A DNA stretch of 64,000 nt from Blautia argi (GCF_003287895.1 NZ_CP030280.1:2734501-2798500); one strand, 5' to 3'; counted from the stretch's first letter, positions 1 to 9,591 are shown. Numbers and translations: made by a program. The notes: a model not told the origin generated them from the letters alone.

Positions 1-975
1 CATCAAAATCGTATACAATAATAAATTTGCAATCTTCGCAACCAGGTATTGTCCATAAAATGACAAGCCCAAATGCTTCACAACTTTAACCAGAAACGCC
101 ATGTGGAATTCCCCAACTGCATTCAGAGAAAATGCATTTCGTTCATATGTAGAAGCTACCGTATCTGCATTTTCATTTAAGTATTCAATCTGCATACTTT
201 TCTCTTCTTTGGAAAAAAAGGCGGAACGTTCAAAATCCTCTTGATTATTATAAATATAATCTTCTGATATGCTTCTATCTGCTATACCATTCTCAAACCA
301 ATCAAAAGTTTTACTAAAGTGAATATGCTCGTCCCAACTCACACATTCCGGCGGTTGTATGGCTATAAAAAGAAGACCGCAGCTCAAACTTATTACAGCA
401 AACCCATACTCAATTTTTTTTGCAAGTACCCCTCTGAAGTTAATAACAAATAGGATTAAAGAAACAAATATACTGATATAAAATACTCGGTACCAGTTAA
501 AATCCCATGTATTATCAACAATAATTTTTCCAATCTCCACATTACTCGGAACTATAATTCTTACTTCTGTCACATAATCTTTAATATTTATTACGGACTC
601 ATTCAAATTATATCGACTAATGTCTTTTATTGTGCGCATTTCCGGATTCTTATAAATATCCTTTGTATTTATCTGTATGTTAGGTGTAAAAGTCACTTCG
701 CTGCTATAGTCATATCTCAGCTTATTCACATATCTTTCTGGAATTTGCACATGAATTGTTTTTGTTTTTTGCTCTCCTTCCGCCACAACCCCATTGTCAA
801 TAATTGTAATGTTTTGCTTGGAAATTTCTTCTTTTTCTATCTCATAACCGCCTTTTTTGGCTCTGCGACATGTATTCAATTCATATAATGATTCCGCTAT
901 CGTTCCTGCCAACAAACCAATACCTAAAATAAGAATCACTCTAAGTAAATAAGCCTTCCAGTTATTTTTTTTCAT
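1..975 (-). CDS. DUF2142-like polytopic membrane protein, C-terminus cut by window edge
   Basis: Open frame of 325 codons reaching the left edge; the start ATG lies directly against the TAA stop of the DUF2304 gene, with an AGGGAGA ribosome binding site inside that gene. A transmembrane helix lies at about residues 7-25, followed by an extracytoplasmic beta-rich stretch and then at least two more helices (about 175-215). After these comes the short motif PPECVSWDEHIHF, which resembles the P-x-D/E-x2-H loop of DUF2142 proteins, a family common in surface-polysaccharide loci and related in layout to GT-C glycosyltransferases or polymerases. It is the last visible gene of the glycan operon, so a role in assembling or transferring the polymer at the membrane is inferred. 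The exact family call is moderate because the C-terminal half is missing. Confidence 0.65.
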   Translation of the reverse strand, partial: MKKNNWKAYLLRVILILGIGLLAGTIAESLYELNTCRRAKKGGYEIEKEEISKQNITIIDNGVVAEGEQKTKTIHVQIPERYVNKLRYDYSSEVTFTPNIQINTKDIYKNPEMRTIKDISRYNLNESVINIKDYVTEVRIIVPSNVEIGKIIVDNTWDFNWYRVFYISIFVSLILFVINFRGVLAKKIEYGFAVISLSCGLLFIAIQPPECVSWDEHIHFSKTFDWFENGIADRSISEDYIYNNQEDFERSAFFSKEEKSMQIEYLNENADTVASTYERNAFSLNAVGEFHMAFLVKVVKHLGLSFYGQYLVAKIANLLLYTILM

Positions 976-1341
976 TTATTCAATCTCCCTGTCGCCTTCA
1001 TTTTCTTTCCTCTTCTCTTCCTCCAAAAGCGCTACCTCCTGGGTCAGCCTCTTCACCTTATTGGACAGCTTGGAAACTGACACAGATAAAGAAAAAATAA
1101 TAGGAAGCATAAAGCAGAATCCTGCAAAAAACAGCATGTTCATTGGCTGACTGATTCCCAGCATATGTGCCAGCCACTTTGTCAGCTGTGGAAAACAGGT
1201 AAAAAGAAGAATCCCTACTCCCAAAGCAAGCCAGATAAGGCTGTATTTCAGTTCAATTCCCTTATTTCTGATTTTGTTTATCACATAAAACATACACAGA
1301 AGAGCAACCGCTACAATTAAAACCTGAATACGAATATTCAT
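976..1341 (-). CDS. DUF2304 small membrane protein
   Basis: 121 residues: a first helix at about 5-22, a second at about 33-50, a third at about 65-90, and a charged coiled-coil-like tail rich in Glu and Lys (about 90-121). This is the size and layout of DUF2304 proteins, which are almost always encoded next to a DPM1-like GT2 glycosyltransferase, as here. The start overlaps the GT2 stop (ATGA), so the two are translationally coupled. A partner role in polyprenyl-phosphate-sugar synthesis or membrane anchoring of the soluble GT2 is inferred from this pairing. No catalytic motif is visible. Confidence 0.85.
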   Translation of the reverse strand: MNIRIQVLIVAVALLCMFYVINKIRNKGIELKYSLIWLALGVGILLFTCFPQLTKWLAHMLGISQPMNMLFFAGFCFMLPIIFSLSVSVSKLSNKVKRLTQEVALLEEEKRKENEGDREIE

Positions 1342-2042
1342 TTTTTCCCTCCTCTGATTTTCTCAATCACAATAGCCAGCGAAACCTTCACCATATAATA
1401 CACAGATTTCTTCATAGAAATGGAAGATACACCGCCCATACGTTCCCGCATAACTACCGGAATTTCCTTCACTTTACAACCTCTTTCCAAAATTGCCACT
1501 ACGCTTTCCGGTTCCGGGTAATCCTTAGGATAATTGTGTGCAAATTCCTTCATAACCCTCCTGTTTACCATACGCAGACCAGAAGTCGGGTCTGTGATAC
1601 GGGCTCTGGTCAGCAGTTTAATCAATGCGCTGAAATAACGAATTCCCACTCTTCTCATACTGGAAGACTGAAATCCCTTTTTCTCAATAAACCGGGAACC
1701 AATCACCATATCCAGCCCTTCTTTCTCCAGAATTTCTGCCATTTCTTTTAAAAATGCAGGATCATGCTGTCCATCACCGTCTACCTGAACTGCCATTTCA
1801 TAGCCGTTCCGATATCCATACAAATATCCCGTCTGAACCGCTCCCCCAATTCCCAGATTCACCGGAAGATTTATCAGATGAAATCCGTGCTGTTCACAGA
1901 TTTCTCTGGTATTGTCTGTAGAACAGTCATTAATCACCACATAATCAAACTCTGGAGCATATTTCTGAATATCCTTTACCGTTTTTTCTATACAGGCGCT
2001 TTCGTTATAAGCAGGAATAATAATTAATTTCCTCTTTCTCAT
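1338..2042 (-). CDS. GT2 glycosyltransferase, DPM1/polyprenyl-phosphate type
   Basis: 234 residues forming a single GT-A domain: N-terminal IIPAYNES, then VVINDCSTDNT (nucleotide-binding Asp), NLGIGGAVQTG, and the metal-binding VDGDGQHDP at about residues 87-95. These are the hallmarks of the dolichol/undecaprenyl-phosphate mannose or glucose synthase group of GT2. There are no C-terminal membrane helices; the neighbouring DUF2304 protein probably supplies the membrane contact. It probably charges a lipid carrier with a hexose for use at the outer face. Overlaps the GT4 gene upstream by 4 nt (ATGA), so it belongs to the same operon. Sugar specificity cannot be read from the sequence. Confidence 0.9.
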   Translation of the reverse strand: MRKRKLIIIPAYNESACIEKTVKDIQKYAPEFDYVVINDCSTDNTREICEQHGFHLINLPVNLGIGGAVQTGYLYGYRNGYEMAVQVDGDGQHDPAFLKEMAEILEKEGLDMVIGSRFIEKKGFQSSSMRRVGIRYFSALIKLLTRARITDPTSGLRMVNRRVMKEFAHNYPKDYPEPESVVAILERGCKVKEIPVVMRERMGGVSSISMKKSVYYMVKVSLAIVIEKIRGGKK

Positions 2043-3194
2043 TTTGCTACTCCTTGTTCTGCAAGATTGTGTACCTTCTGCGCTGTCTTATCCCAGGTAA
2101 AAAGCTCATGCACCCGCTTTTGTGCTTTTCGTGCTGCAAGCCTGCATTCCTCTTTCTGTTCCAGAGCGCGTTCCAGCTCCTGTTTCAGATTTTGAACCGT
2201 CACATTCTCAAGAATGGTTCCATAGCTCTTATCTAAAATCAGTTCTCCGGAACCGCCGCGGTTGGTTGTTATAACATAGCACCCTGCCGCTGCTGCCTCC
2301 AGCACAGACGTGGGAAAGCCTTCCGGGTATTCTGTCGGAAGACAGTAAATCTCAGCCTGTCCCAAAAGAGAAACAATGTCCTTAAAATCCAGCCTTCCGA
2401 GAGGTTTTATTCTTTCACTCTCCCGCACTTTTACTGCCTCCATTTCCTCTCCATCTCCTGCAAGAAACAGACAGACCTTTTTGTCACTCTCTATTTTTTC
2501 CACAGCTTCTATGAGCTTAAAAATTCCCTTTTCCTTCAAAAGTCTTCCTGTATACACAATCAAAACCGTATCCTCTGAAAGGCTGTAGGCATTCCGATAA
2601 TCCTTTACCGGTTCTTGAGCCAGACGGGCTATTTTTTCTGCATCAACCGCATTATACAAAACACCCTCTGCCTGAATGTGAAAATGCTCCAGCCATTTGC
2701 AGCATGCCTTTGACACACCGAAATATTCCTTGCAGAGCCATTTATCACCCCAGGTTATCACATGTTCTACTGCTGCAAAAGCCAAATCCGGCAGCTTTCT
2801 TCCCACCGTCATATGGCTGGTTCCGTGGTCTAAAATCACACACCGAATCCCTTTTTTCTTTGCAAACCATGCACCTAAAAGTGTATGAGGATAGAATCTT
2901 GCGTTAATCAACACCAGGTCAAACTCCTTTTCCCAGAGCTTTTTCAAATGATTTCGGAATGCTTTGTCCGGTTTTGTCACCGGATATCTGCCTCCCATAA
3001 CATTAAAGCAGGGCAGACGCAGCACGCCGATTCCGTCCATAACTTCAAAACTCTTTTCTTTTACATCATTATTAGTAACTACCAACACTTCATCTCCCAA
3101 AGCCATAAGTGCTTTTGAAAGATTGTAGGTATATCTCTCAATTCCTCCCAGATAAGGGAAGTAATGAGATGCAAAAATACATATTTTTTCTCAT
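2039..3194 (-). CDS. GT4 glycosyltransferase, frameshifted five codons after the start
   Basis: GT-B fold glycosyltransferase of family 4. The GT4 N-terminal signature HYFPYLGGIERYTYNLSKAL is encoded upstream of the first in-frame ATG (3106) but has no start codon in its own frame. A good start (ATG at 3194, preceded by AGAGGAACAGC) is out of frame by one base. The break sits in a run of six A (plus-strand T run 3184-3189); with five A the gene reads MRKICIFASHYFPY and is 384 residues. The C-terminal domain has the GRLLKEKG and EGFPTSVLEAAA motifs (nucleotide-sugar binding, catalytic Glu). Either a sequencing insertion or a contingency homopolymer; the other frameshifts in this window favour error. 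Lies 10 nt after the flippase stop in the glycan operon. Confidence 0.85.
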
Positions 3195-3204
3195 GCTGTT
3201 CCTC

Positions 3205-4471
3205 TTAATCTCTGTGTTTCATCTGTTTTCTGTCTTTTTGTAGATGATAGATAAAAAAGCCCAGAAACAGAGCTGACATAAATCCTATTGAAATCGTATA
3301 ACTGGCCGATGCCCCCATTACTGCATACCGCTTTGTCAGCACCGGAGTTACAAGATATGTGAGCACTACTGTCAGACCGCAGCAGACAAAGGTGCTATAC
3401 TGATGACGCATAATAATAATTCCATACTGCAAAAGCTGATAAAGCGCCGTAAAGCCGCCGCTAATCAGAACCACACACAGCGCACCTTTGTAATTTGTCA
3501 AGTCCACGCCAAATAAAAAGCCCAGCACCGGCACACCCAAAAGCCAGGCTCCTGCGATACACACAGAGGTCACCAGCAAAATAACAACAATCTGTCTGAC
3601 AACCAGCTTCACGAAGCCGGAAATATCTTGTTTCACATATTTTTCTGCCAGAACAGAGATAATGGGCTTTAATACAAAGGAAGCAAACATATTTACCACA
3701 AACGCCATCATATATAATACATTGAAAATACCCAGGGTTTCCGAATCATAATATTTATCCAACGCATACTTAGAGGCATTAATAATATAGGCGTTTAAAA
3801 ATGCATTGACAAACAAAGGCAGTCCCTCCAGCAGCAATCCTTTCTGCCGCATAAAGGTCGTATGGAAAGAAACACCTCCAAATCTTCCAATCAGCCTACT
3901 GTCGACTATACAAAGCACAATCAGATAAGTTACTGCAAGAGCGCCCAGAGCAATGGCCAATGTTCTTTGTAATAAAAAGTGTAATCAGAAAAGCTGCCAG
4001 ATAAGACAATACCTTGACAAACACGCCTTTGCATGCCACATCATACCTGCCCTTTTGCTGATATCTTCCTTCCAGCAAATCTGATACAGCCTCTATGGCA
4101 CGAAAAAGAATGGCAAAGCTGATAGCCGCCAGCTTTACTCCTCTGTGTGAATCCTTTAACACCCAAACAAAACCTACAAGCAGCATGGCAGAAACTGTAA
4201 TCACACGCAGAAAGCAATAATCACTGAAGGTATACTTTTCTGTTACATCTGACACCTGAAAGGTACGGATATTGTAAAATCCAATGGTTACCAACTGATT
4301 TCCAATCGTCAACGCCAGTGCTAATATTCCCGCTTCTGCCACACCAATACACTTGGAGGTAAACATGGACATCAAAAACGAGCTTCCTGCATAAACAGAA
4401 CCTGCAAGTACGGTCCAGATATACGTCCGTTTCATATTGTGGTTGGAGGGCATAAAAAATTTTTCAATCAT
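3205..4471 (-). CDS. Wzx/MATE-type oligosaccharide flippase, frameshifted
   Basis: Two overlapping frames (about 4471-3900 and 3960-3205) make one polytopic protein of about 421 residues, the usual length of the polysaccharide transport (Wzx/RfbX) family. The N-terminal half begins with the amphipathic MKRTYIWTVLAGSVYAG typical of flippases and carries about six helices; the C-terminal half carries about six more. Frame is lost near 3958-3975, where removing one base rejoins LFITK to AIALGALAVTYL. It probably exports the lipid-linked repeat unit made by the neighbouring transferases. The start overlaps the LicD stop by 4 nt. If the frameshift were real the transporter would be dead and the whole locus idle. 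Confidence 0.82.
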
Positions 4472-5334
4472 ATATCTGCAAACTCCCTGCCAAAGTCCAG
4501 CTCTTCAGGCGCATGGTTATGACGTTTATCCTCTGGCGGCAATTCCATATAATTGCTTCCATAGCGTCTTTCCAGATATTTTTCCACATGGCATGGAAAA
4601 TTCAATTCAATGGTTTCAAATTTGCGCCGTACTGTGGGATAAATATCCCTTTTGTCAATAACGCTGGTATACGGGGTAGGATCAAAGAGATACGCCACCC
4701 TTTTCGTATGTACATCTTTGTACTGCATGGCCGCCTTCATTGCCTTTTTGTACAAAAACTGCGGTGAAAAGTGCAGCACCTTTAAGCCCCAGTGTGCCAG
4801 CTTTGCCACCAGAAGCGTAATCTTTGCTTTCCACCCATCCACATAAATAGTGGGATTCCCCACCTGACGCAGAACCATCAGCTTTCCCCAGGTCCATGCT
4901 CTCATTGCCTGACGTCTGAACTTGGGAAGCTCGTCTGCTACATTATCAAAGCAGAAAATATCAATGGCAATTCCAATGTGAAGATCCAGATTTATCATTT
5001 CTTCATTTCTGAAAACGGTACCGGTTCTGTACCATTTTGTTAAGGTTACCGGAAAGTCAGGATTCGTATCTGCATTTACAATTTTATACTTTTCTCCGTA
5101 TTCCTGCTCCGCTACTTCCAGAAAATGTTCGTAATGCTCTCTTGTCATACCCAGATCGATATCATCGTCCCAGGGAATAAAACCCTGATGACGGACACCG
5201 CCGATGGCAGTACCGCCGCATACAAAATAGTCAATGCCATGCTTCTGGCACAATTCATCAAAATCCTTCAGTATCTCTACTTCTGCCCTTTGAAGCTTTT
5301 TCAATACTTCAGGCTCGTATTCTTTATATAACAT
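4468..5334 (-). CDS. LicD-family phosphotransferase
   Basis: 288 residues from the ATG at 5334, which has GGGGAA just upstream; a TTG seven codons earlier is a poorer start. The LicD nucleotidyltransferase-fold signature is clear: GGTAIGGVRHQGFIPWDDDIDLG-type residues at about 40-62, with the Asp triad at 56-60. LicD proteins transfer phosphocholine or other phosphorylated alcohols from a CDP donor to surface glycans. The nearby IspD/TarI-like cytidylyltransferase could provide such a CDP donor. The substrate (choline, ribitol, glycerol or other) is unknown; no choline-uptake genes are in view. Coupled by ATGA overlap to the flippase gene. Confidence 0.88.
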   Translation of the reverse strand: MLYKEYEPEVLKKLQRAEVEILKDFDELCQKHGIDYFVCGGTAIGGVRHQGFIPWDDDIDLGMTREHYEHFLEVAEQEYGEKYKIVNADTNPDFPVTLTKWYRTGTVFRNEEMINLDLHIGIAIDIFCFDNVADELPKFRRQAMRAWTWGKLMVLRQVGNPTIYVDGWKAKITLLVAKLAHWGLKVLHFSPQFLYKKAMKAAMQYKDVHTKRVAYLFDPTPYTSVIDKRDIYPTVRRKFETIELNFPCHVEKYLERRYGSNYMELPPEDKRHNHAPEELDFGREFADI

Positions 5335-5413
5335 AGTTTTCCCCATTCTAAACAATCAATGTATATATCTGCATGTTTTTCAGAATAACATAAAATTCTC
5401 TGTATTTCCAGAA

Positions 5414-6466
5414 CTATCTCATTTCCTGCATCACCTGCAGCGTATGGGAAATTCCGGCTTCAATATCAAAGACAGGGGCAAATCCCAGCCCCTCCAGTTT
5501 ACTGCTGTCCAGTACCTGTCTTGCAACAGGGGTTCTCTGGGCAAGCTGCACCTTATCCGGATTCTGAAAAACCACCTGATGCCCGGTCTGCCTTGCGGTT
5601 TCCCTGGCAAATCCTGCAATGGTAACTCTGGAATTTCGGTTGGCAATGTTATAAGCCTGTCCTGTTTTTCCCTGCAGCAAGACTGTGAGAATTGCTGCTC
5701 CGCAGTCCGCCACATAGGTATACGATCGCATCTGATTCCCCGCACTGTTTAAAGCAATGTCTTTTCCATCCATGACATTTTCCATAAACTGTACAGTTGC
5801 CCTGTTGTCCTGTTTTGTAGTATTTGGTCCATATATGTGACTTGGACGGACAATCACGGTATCCAGTCCATATTGACTGGTATACGCACAGCACAGAGTT
5901 TCGGCTGTTCTTTTCCCAGCAGGATAACAGGAACGCACAGACAGATAATCCACATAACCGCTGTATTCTTCTGTGTAAGCTTCCACATCAGAAGCCCCCT
6001 GTCCGTATACCTCTCCTGAGGAAACAAATAAAAAACGTTTTGCTCCATGGGTTCTGGCATAGTCCAGCAAATTTTTCGTACCTGCAATATTTCCCATAAC
6101 AGTCCCCACCGGATCCTGCAAAAAAGCAGCCGGATAGGCATTGCTGGCTGCATGAATTACATAGTCCACTGCAAAGCCCTGATTTACAGGCTTTTCCACA
6201 TCTTGCTCCACATAAACAAGGGATTCTGTTTCTGCTCCTTTAAACCGTTCTCTCAGTCTTTCCCTGCTGCGGCCTGCCGCATAAATTCTCACCTGTAAAT
6301 CTAAAATACGGTTTGCGGTTAGAAGCATATCCACCAGATAAGAGCCGATAAGTCCTGATGCTCCTGTAAGAAATACAGTTTTTCCCTTTAGTTGCTCCAG
6401 TTCCTTAACCCTGTAAACAGCTTCCTCTAAATCCTGTACATACACCCTGCTGCTGTACAATCTCAT
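5414..6466 (-). CDS. NAD-dependent epimerase/dehydratase (extended SDR)
   Basis: 350 residues. After an N-terminal extension of about 30 residues comes the Rossmann glycine motif TGASGLIGSYL, then VIHAASNA, the serine strand FVSSGEVYG, and the catalytic pair in YPAGKRTAE (Tyr and Lys three apart), followed by RPSHIYGP. This is an extended short-chain dehydrogenase acting on nucleotide sugars. Such SDRs with this N-terminal extension are often found beside LicD and cytidylyltransferase genes. It lies 12 nt after the IspD-like gene with its own AGAGGAGAG site. Whether it oxidises, epimerises or dehydrates is not evident; a CDP- or UDP-linked substrate is plausible. Confidence 0.85.
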   Translation of the reverse strand: MRLYSSRVYVQDLEEAVYRVKELEQLKGKTVFLTGASGLIGSYLVDMLLTANRILDLQVRIYAAGRSRERLRERFKGAETESLVYVEQDVEKPVNQGFAVDYVIHAASNAYPAAFLQDPVGTVMGNIAGTKNLLDYARTHGAKRFLFVSSGEVYGQGASDVEAYTEEYSGYVDYLSVRSCYPAGKRTAETLCCAYTSQYGLDTVIVRPSHIYGPNTTKQDNRATVQFMENVMDGKDIALNSAGNQMRSYTYVADCGAAILTVLLQGKTGQAYNIANRNSRVTIAGFARETARQTGHQVVFQNPDKVQLAQRTPVARQVLDSSKLEGLGFAPVFDIEAGISHTLQVMQEMR

Positions 6467-6478
6467 AGTTCTCTCCTC

Positions 6479-7195
6479 TCAGTCCTTCAGCCAATCTGCT
6501 CTCTTTGCCAGAAGAAGTGCTTTAAAGATATCCAAATCTTCCACTGTGGTCAGTTTAATATTTTTTTCTGAGCCGAGAGAAAAATGCACCTGCTGGCCCA
6601 TTTCTATCATCAGTGTGCAGGACGCCACAGAATTGGTGATTCCCTGCTCCAGCGCTCTTCTGTGTAAATCGCAGATCTTCCCCAGGGGAAAGCCCTGGGG
6701 GGTTTGCGTTCTTTTCAGGTTATCTCTGGGATAACTTCCGGTGGAACACATGCCGTCCTCTGTCTGCAGCATAGCCTCAGCACAGGGGATTGTGGCAATG
6801 GCACAGCCGTACTGCTTTGTTTTTACAATACAGTCGGAAATAATATCAGCAGAAACCATAGGGCGTATGGAATCGTGGATCAATACAATATCTTCCTCTC
6901 CAAAATGCTTTTCCAACTCAAAGACACCGTTTCGGATAGAACCTTGTCCATTCTCCCCTCCCGGAATCACATATTTCAGCTTTGTAATATTAAACTGTCT
7001 GGCATAAGCCCACAATACCTGCTCCCAGCCGCTGATACAGACCACTGCAATTGCGTCAATATCTGCATGCTTCTGAAAAGCCTCCAGTGTATAAATAATG
7101 ACCGGACGCTCGTTTACGGACAAAAACTGCTTTGGTATACTCTGGTGCATACGGGCTCCTGAACCGCCTGCAATAATCAATGCCACATTCGCCAT
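6479..7195 (-). CDS. IspD/TarI-family cytidylyltransferase of the glycan operon
   Basis: 238 residues with the MEP cytidylyltransferase fold: nucleotide-binding ALIIAGGSGARM and PKQF near the N-terminus, and HDSIRPMVS at about 125, where IspD has HDAARP. Members are either IspD (isoprenoid pathway) or TarI/Bcs1-type enzymes that make CDP-ribitol and related CDP-alditols. Position at the head of a LicD/flippase/glycosyltransferase operon favours the second role, giving the CDP donor for LicD. First gene of the visible operon; AAGGAAGG precedes the ATG. The IspD housekeeping role is the main alternative. Confidence 0.82.
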   Translation of the reverse strand: MANVALIIAGGSGARMHQSIPKQFLSVNERPVIIYTLEAFQKHADIDAIAVVCISGWEQVLWAYARQFNITKLKYVIPGGENGQGSIRNGVFELEKHFGEEDIVLIHDSIRPMVSADIISDCIVKTKQYGCAIATIPCAEAMLQTEDGMCSTGSYPRDNLKRTQTPQGFPLGKICDLHRRALEQGITNSVASCTLMIEMGQQVHFSLGSEKNIKLTTVEDLDIFKALLLAKRADWLKD

Positions 7196-7298
7196 TTTGT
7201 TTTCCTTCCTTTGTAGTTTGCTCTATTGGATTTATTAAATCTTCTTTAACATTTATATAACATTGTACGAAAAAACTTAAAGAATTTCAAGCTATCCT

Positions 7299-8534
7299 TT
7301 AACTTCCCGTCAAAACTTTATTTAAAACATCAGCAAGAGGTTCCATTGCATTCATCTCCTCCTGCACCGTATTGGTCTGGGCGCCGCATTCTACCAAAAG
7401 AGTTTTGGGACGCAGATGGAGGTTGTAACGGTATCCCCTCAGATAAATCGTTCTTGCTAAATCCGGGTAATATTTCTTTGTTTCCAACATCATCTGCAGG
7501 GAAAACGCAAGGTTTTCTCTGATATAAGGGTTTGGGAGATAGGTAATATCCCCATTCTTTTTTGTCCTGCTAAGACCATTAAAGAACATAATTTTGGCAG
7601 TTTCCTTTCCATTGACATTTGTAACCAGGCGCTTTCCCTCCGGTACACCGTCCCTGTGCAGGTCAATAACCACCTCTACGCTGGGGTTTTCCTCCAGAAT
7701 TGCGCTCACCCTTTCCTGGGCATAAGTATAGGCCTTATCCCTGTCCAGTTTTCCATCTACAATATCAAAAGTATCTGTCACATGAATGACCTGATAGCCG
7801 TATGTATCCCTCAAAAGAGATGCCAGATATTCCCCCACACCTACAATGGTGGTTGATACATCTCCGGGAATGGAATCAATAAATTCCTCCTGGGAATGAC
7901 TGTGGTAAATGAGTATCTGAGGCTGACTGTTGTCTGTCTTCATTCTCATATCCATCTGTACCAGCGCTGGGGCATCTAGCTGCTCCTTTGTCATACTGGT
8001 GGTTTTGTCTACTGTATAGAAGCTGTTCATGACAAAATCAAAATCCTGGAATTTCTCCAGTGGAATGTCGGTCACCGGCTGCTTTATCTGATTTGCTGCT
8101 GTTTCCTCCACTTGCTCCTCTACCTGGCTGCTCTGTGCGTCTACACCTCCTGTATTTTCATATCCCAACTCCGGAGGTCCGGCCTCCTGGTTTTCCTCCA
8201 AAAGCTTTGCCTGCAAAAATTCTGTATTCTCCTCCACGATTTTAGAAGCAGTTGCTGTATCTGCCTGCTGTGTTGTTTCCTTCTCCTCCAAAGGAAACAG
8301 CGGCAGGCAGGATTCCATGGCGTCTAAAATCCATTTTTTCAAGTCTTTTTTTTCATATTCTCTTGTAATACCCGGAAAATAAGTTTCTATTGCCTGCTGC
8401 TGCACCTGATACATCATCTGCTTCACGGTATTTCTGTCAAGCGCCAGCCCTTTTATTACAATATAAACAGCAAGTACAGCCATACTCAGCCATATTGCCG
8501 CGGTTATCACTGCTTCTGCTTTTCTTTTTTTCAC
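7299..8534 (-). CDS. spoIIP: Stage II sporulation protein P, peptidoglycan hydrolase
   Basis: 411 residues with a GTG start preceded by GAGGTGATAGG. One N-terminal membrane anchor (about 12-28), an acidic low-complexity linker (about 95-160), and the catalytic SpoIIP domain with ILIYHSHSQEEF and VVIDLHRDGVP, followed by a C-terminal LLVECGAQTN. These are the zinc-ligand-type motifs of the amidase/endopeptidase that works with SpoIID and SpoIIM in engulfment and septal peptidoglycan thinning. The gene follows gpr by about 40 nt, the usual gpr-spoIIP order in Firmicutes. It acts outside the mother-cell membrane facing the forespore. Confidence 0.95.
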   Translation of the reverse strand: MKKRKAEAVITAAIWLSMAVLAVYIVIKGLALDRNTVKQMMYQVQQQAIETYFPGITREYEKKDLKKWILDAMESCLPLFPLEEKETTQQADTATASKIVEENTEFLQAKLLEENQEAGPPELGYENTGGVDAQSSQVEEQVEETAANQIKQPVTDIPLEKFQDFDFVMNSFYTVDKTTSMTKEQLDAPALVQMDMRMKTDNSQPQILIYHSHSQEEFIDSIPGDVSTTIVGVGEYLASLLRDTYGYQVIHVTDTFDIVDGKLDRDKAYTYAQERVSAILEENPSVEVVIDLHRDGVPEGKRLVTNVNGKETAKIMFFNGLSRTKKNGDITYLPNPYIRENLAFSLQMMLETKKYYPDLARTIYLRGYRYNLHLRPKTLLVECGAQTNTVQEEMNAMEPLADVLNKVLTGS

Positions 8535-8574
8535 CCTATCACCTCATATCTATATATGAGAGAATCCTTTTCGA

Positions 8575-9486
8575 TTATTCCTCTGCTTTTGAAAACGCCA
8601 TATTCAAACCTTCTGAAATCGTAAAGGAAAGACGCTTTATGGTGTCATCTACATCTTTGGGCGTCATAAACATATTGTGCAGAGAGGGAGCAATCATTTC
8701 CTCCAGAAATTCCTTTTTTTCCTCTTCTTCCAGAGTGTCCAAAAGATGTGCCATAGAATCTCTTACAATGGTTGCGCCGTCCACAACTGTGGGCACTCCG
8801 ATTCCAATCACCTTTTTCCCCAGAGTTTCCTGGTTCAGACCATTTCTGTGATTTCCTACGCCGGAGCCCGGGCTGATGCCAGTATCTGTAATCTGTATGG
8901 TACGATTCAATCTCTTAATGCTTCTGGCAGCCAGGGCATCTATAGCAACAATCACGTCTGGCTTTGTTTCCTCTGCCACCCCTTGAACAATCTCCAGAGT
9001 TTCCATTCCTGTCTGCGCCATAACTCCCGGAACCAGACCGCTTATGCTGTGTACAGCTTCCTCTCCTGCTCCCTCGGCTCCGTATTCCCTGATGATATGT
9101 CTGGTAATATGCAGGTTGGAAACCACGTCAGGTCCCAGGGCATCCGGAGTAATCTCCCGATTTCCAAGTCCCACCACCAGAATGCTTAAATTCTTTTTTG
9201 GGGGAAGCAGGCTTCGCATATGCTTTGCCAGCTCCTTTGAAATTTCTCTGTGGTAACCCTCGTCCGGTACAGACAGATTCGGGGCTTCCAGCGTAATGTA
9301 AACTCCCTGTGGTCTTCCCATAGTTTTTGCCCCATTTTCTGTTTCAATGGTCACTGTAGTGGTTCGGATATCCTTTTCCTCATTGTACTCCTCTTTTACT
9401 GCCACACCTCTGACTTCTGCCCGCTCCTCTTCAAATTTTTCTTTTGTTTCCAGTGCCAGGTCTGTGCGGATTCTTCCCAATACCAT
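8575..9486 (-). CDS. gpr: GPR endopeptidase, germination protease
   Basis: 303 residues, starting MVLGRIRTDLALE as in Firmicutes GPR zymogens. It contains the conserved LVVGLGNREITPDALGP and IVAIDALAARS stretches and the TDTGISPGSGVGN motif, all characteristic of peptidase family A25. The enzyme matures late in spore formation and cleaves small acid-soluble proteins at germination, giving amino acids and freeing DNA. It is somewhat shorter than the Bacillus enzyme (about 370), as is common in Clostridia. First gene of a short gpr-spoIIP unit, divergent from rpsT. Confidence 0.95.
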   Translation of the reverse strand: MVLGRIRTDLALETKEKFEEERAEVRGVAVKEEYNEEKDIRTTTVTIETENGAKTMGRPQGVYITLEAPNLSVPDEGYHREISKELAKHMRSLLPPKKNLSILVVGLGNREITPDALGPDVVSNLHITRHIIREYGAEGAGEEAVHSISGLVPGVMAQTGMETLEIVQGVAEETKPDVIVAIDALAARSIKRLNRTIQITDTGISPGSGVGNHRNGLNQETLGKKVIGIGVPTVVDGATIVRDSMAHLLDTLEEEEKKEFLEEMIAPSLHNMFMTPKDVDDTIKRLSFTISEGLNMAFSKAEE

Positions 9487-9591
9487 TTTACTTTTCCTCT
9501 CTTTGCTTCTTCAGACTTCCTCCATTCTTTGGTTTTCCCTGAAAGAAAGGCAGGATAATAACATTTTTTGCAATTTAAAGGATTTTATGTA

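Noticed and set aside
3958..3975. Two separate half-size flippase proteins
   Set aside because: Both halves fit one 421-residue Wzx-type protein after removing one base, in line with the other insertions in this window.
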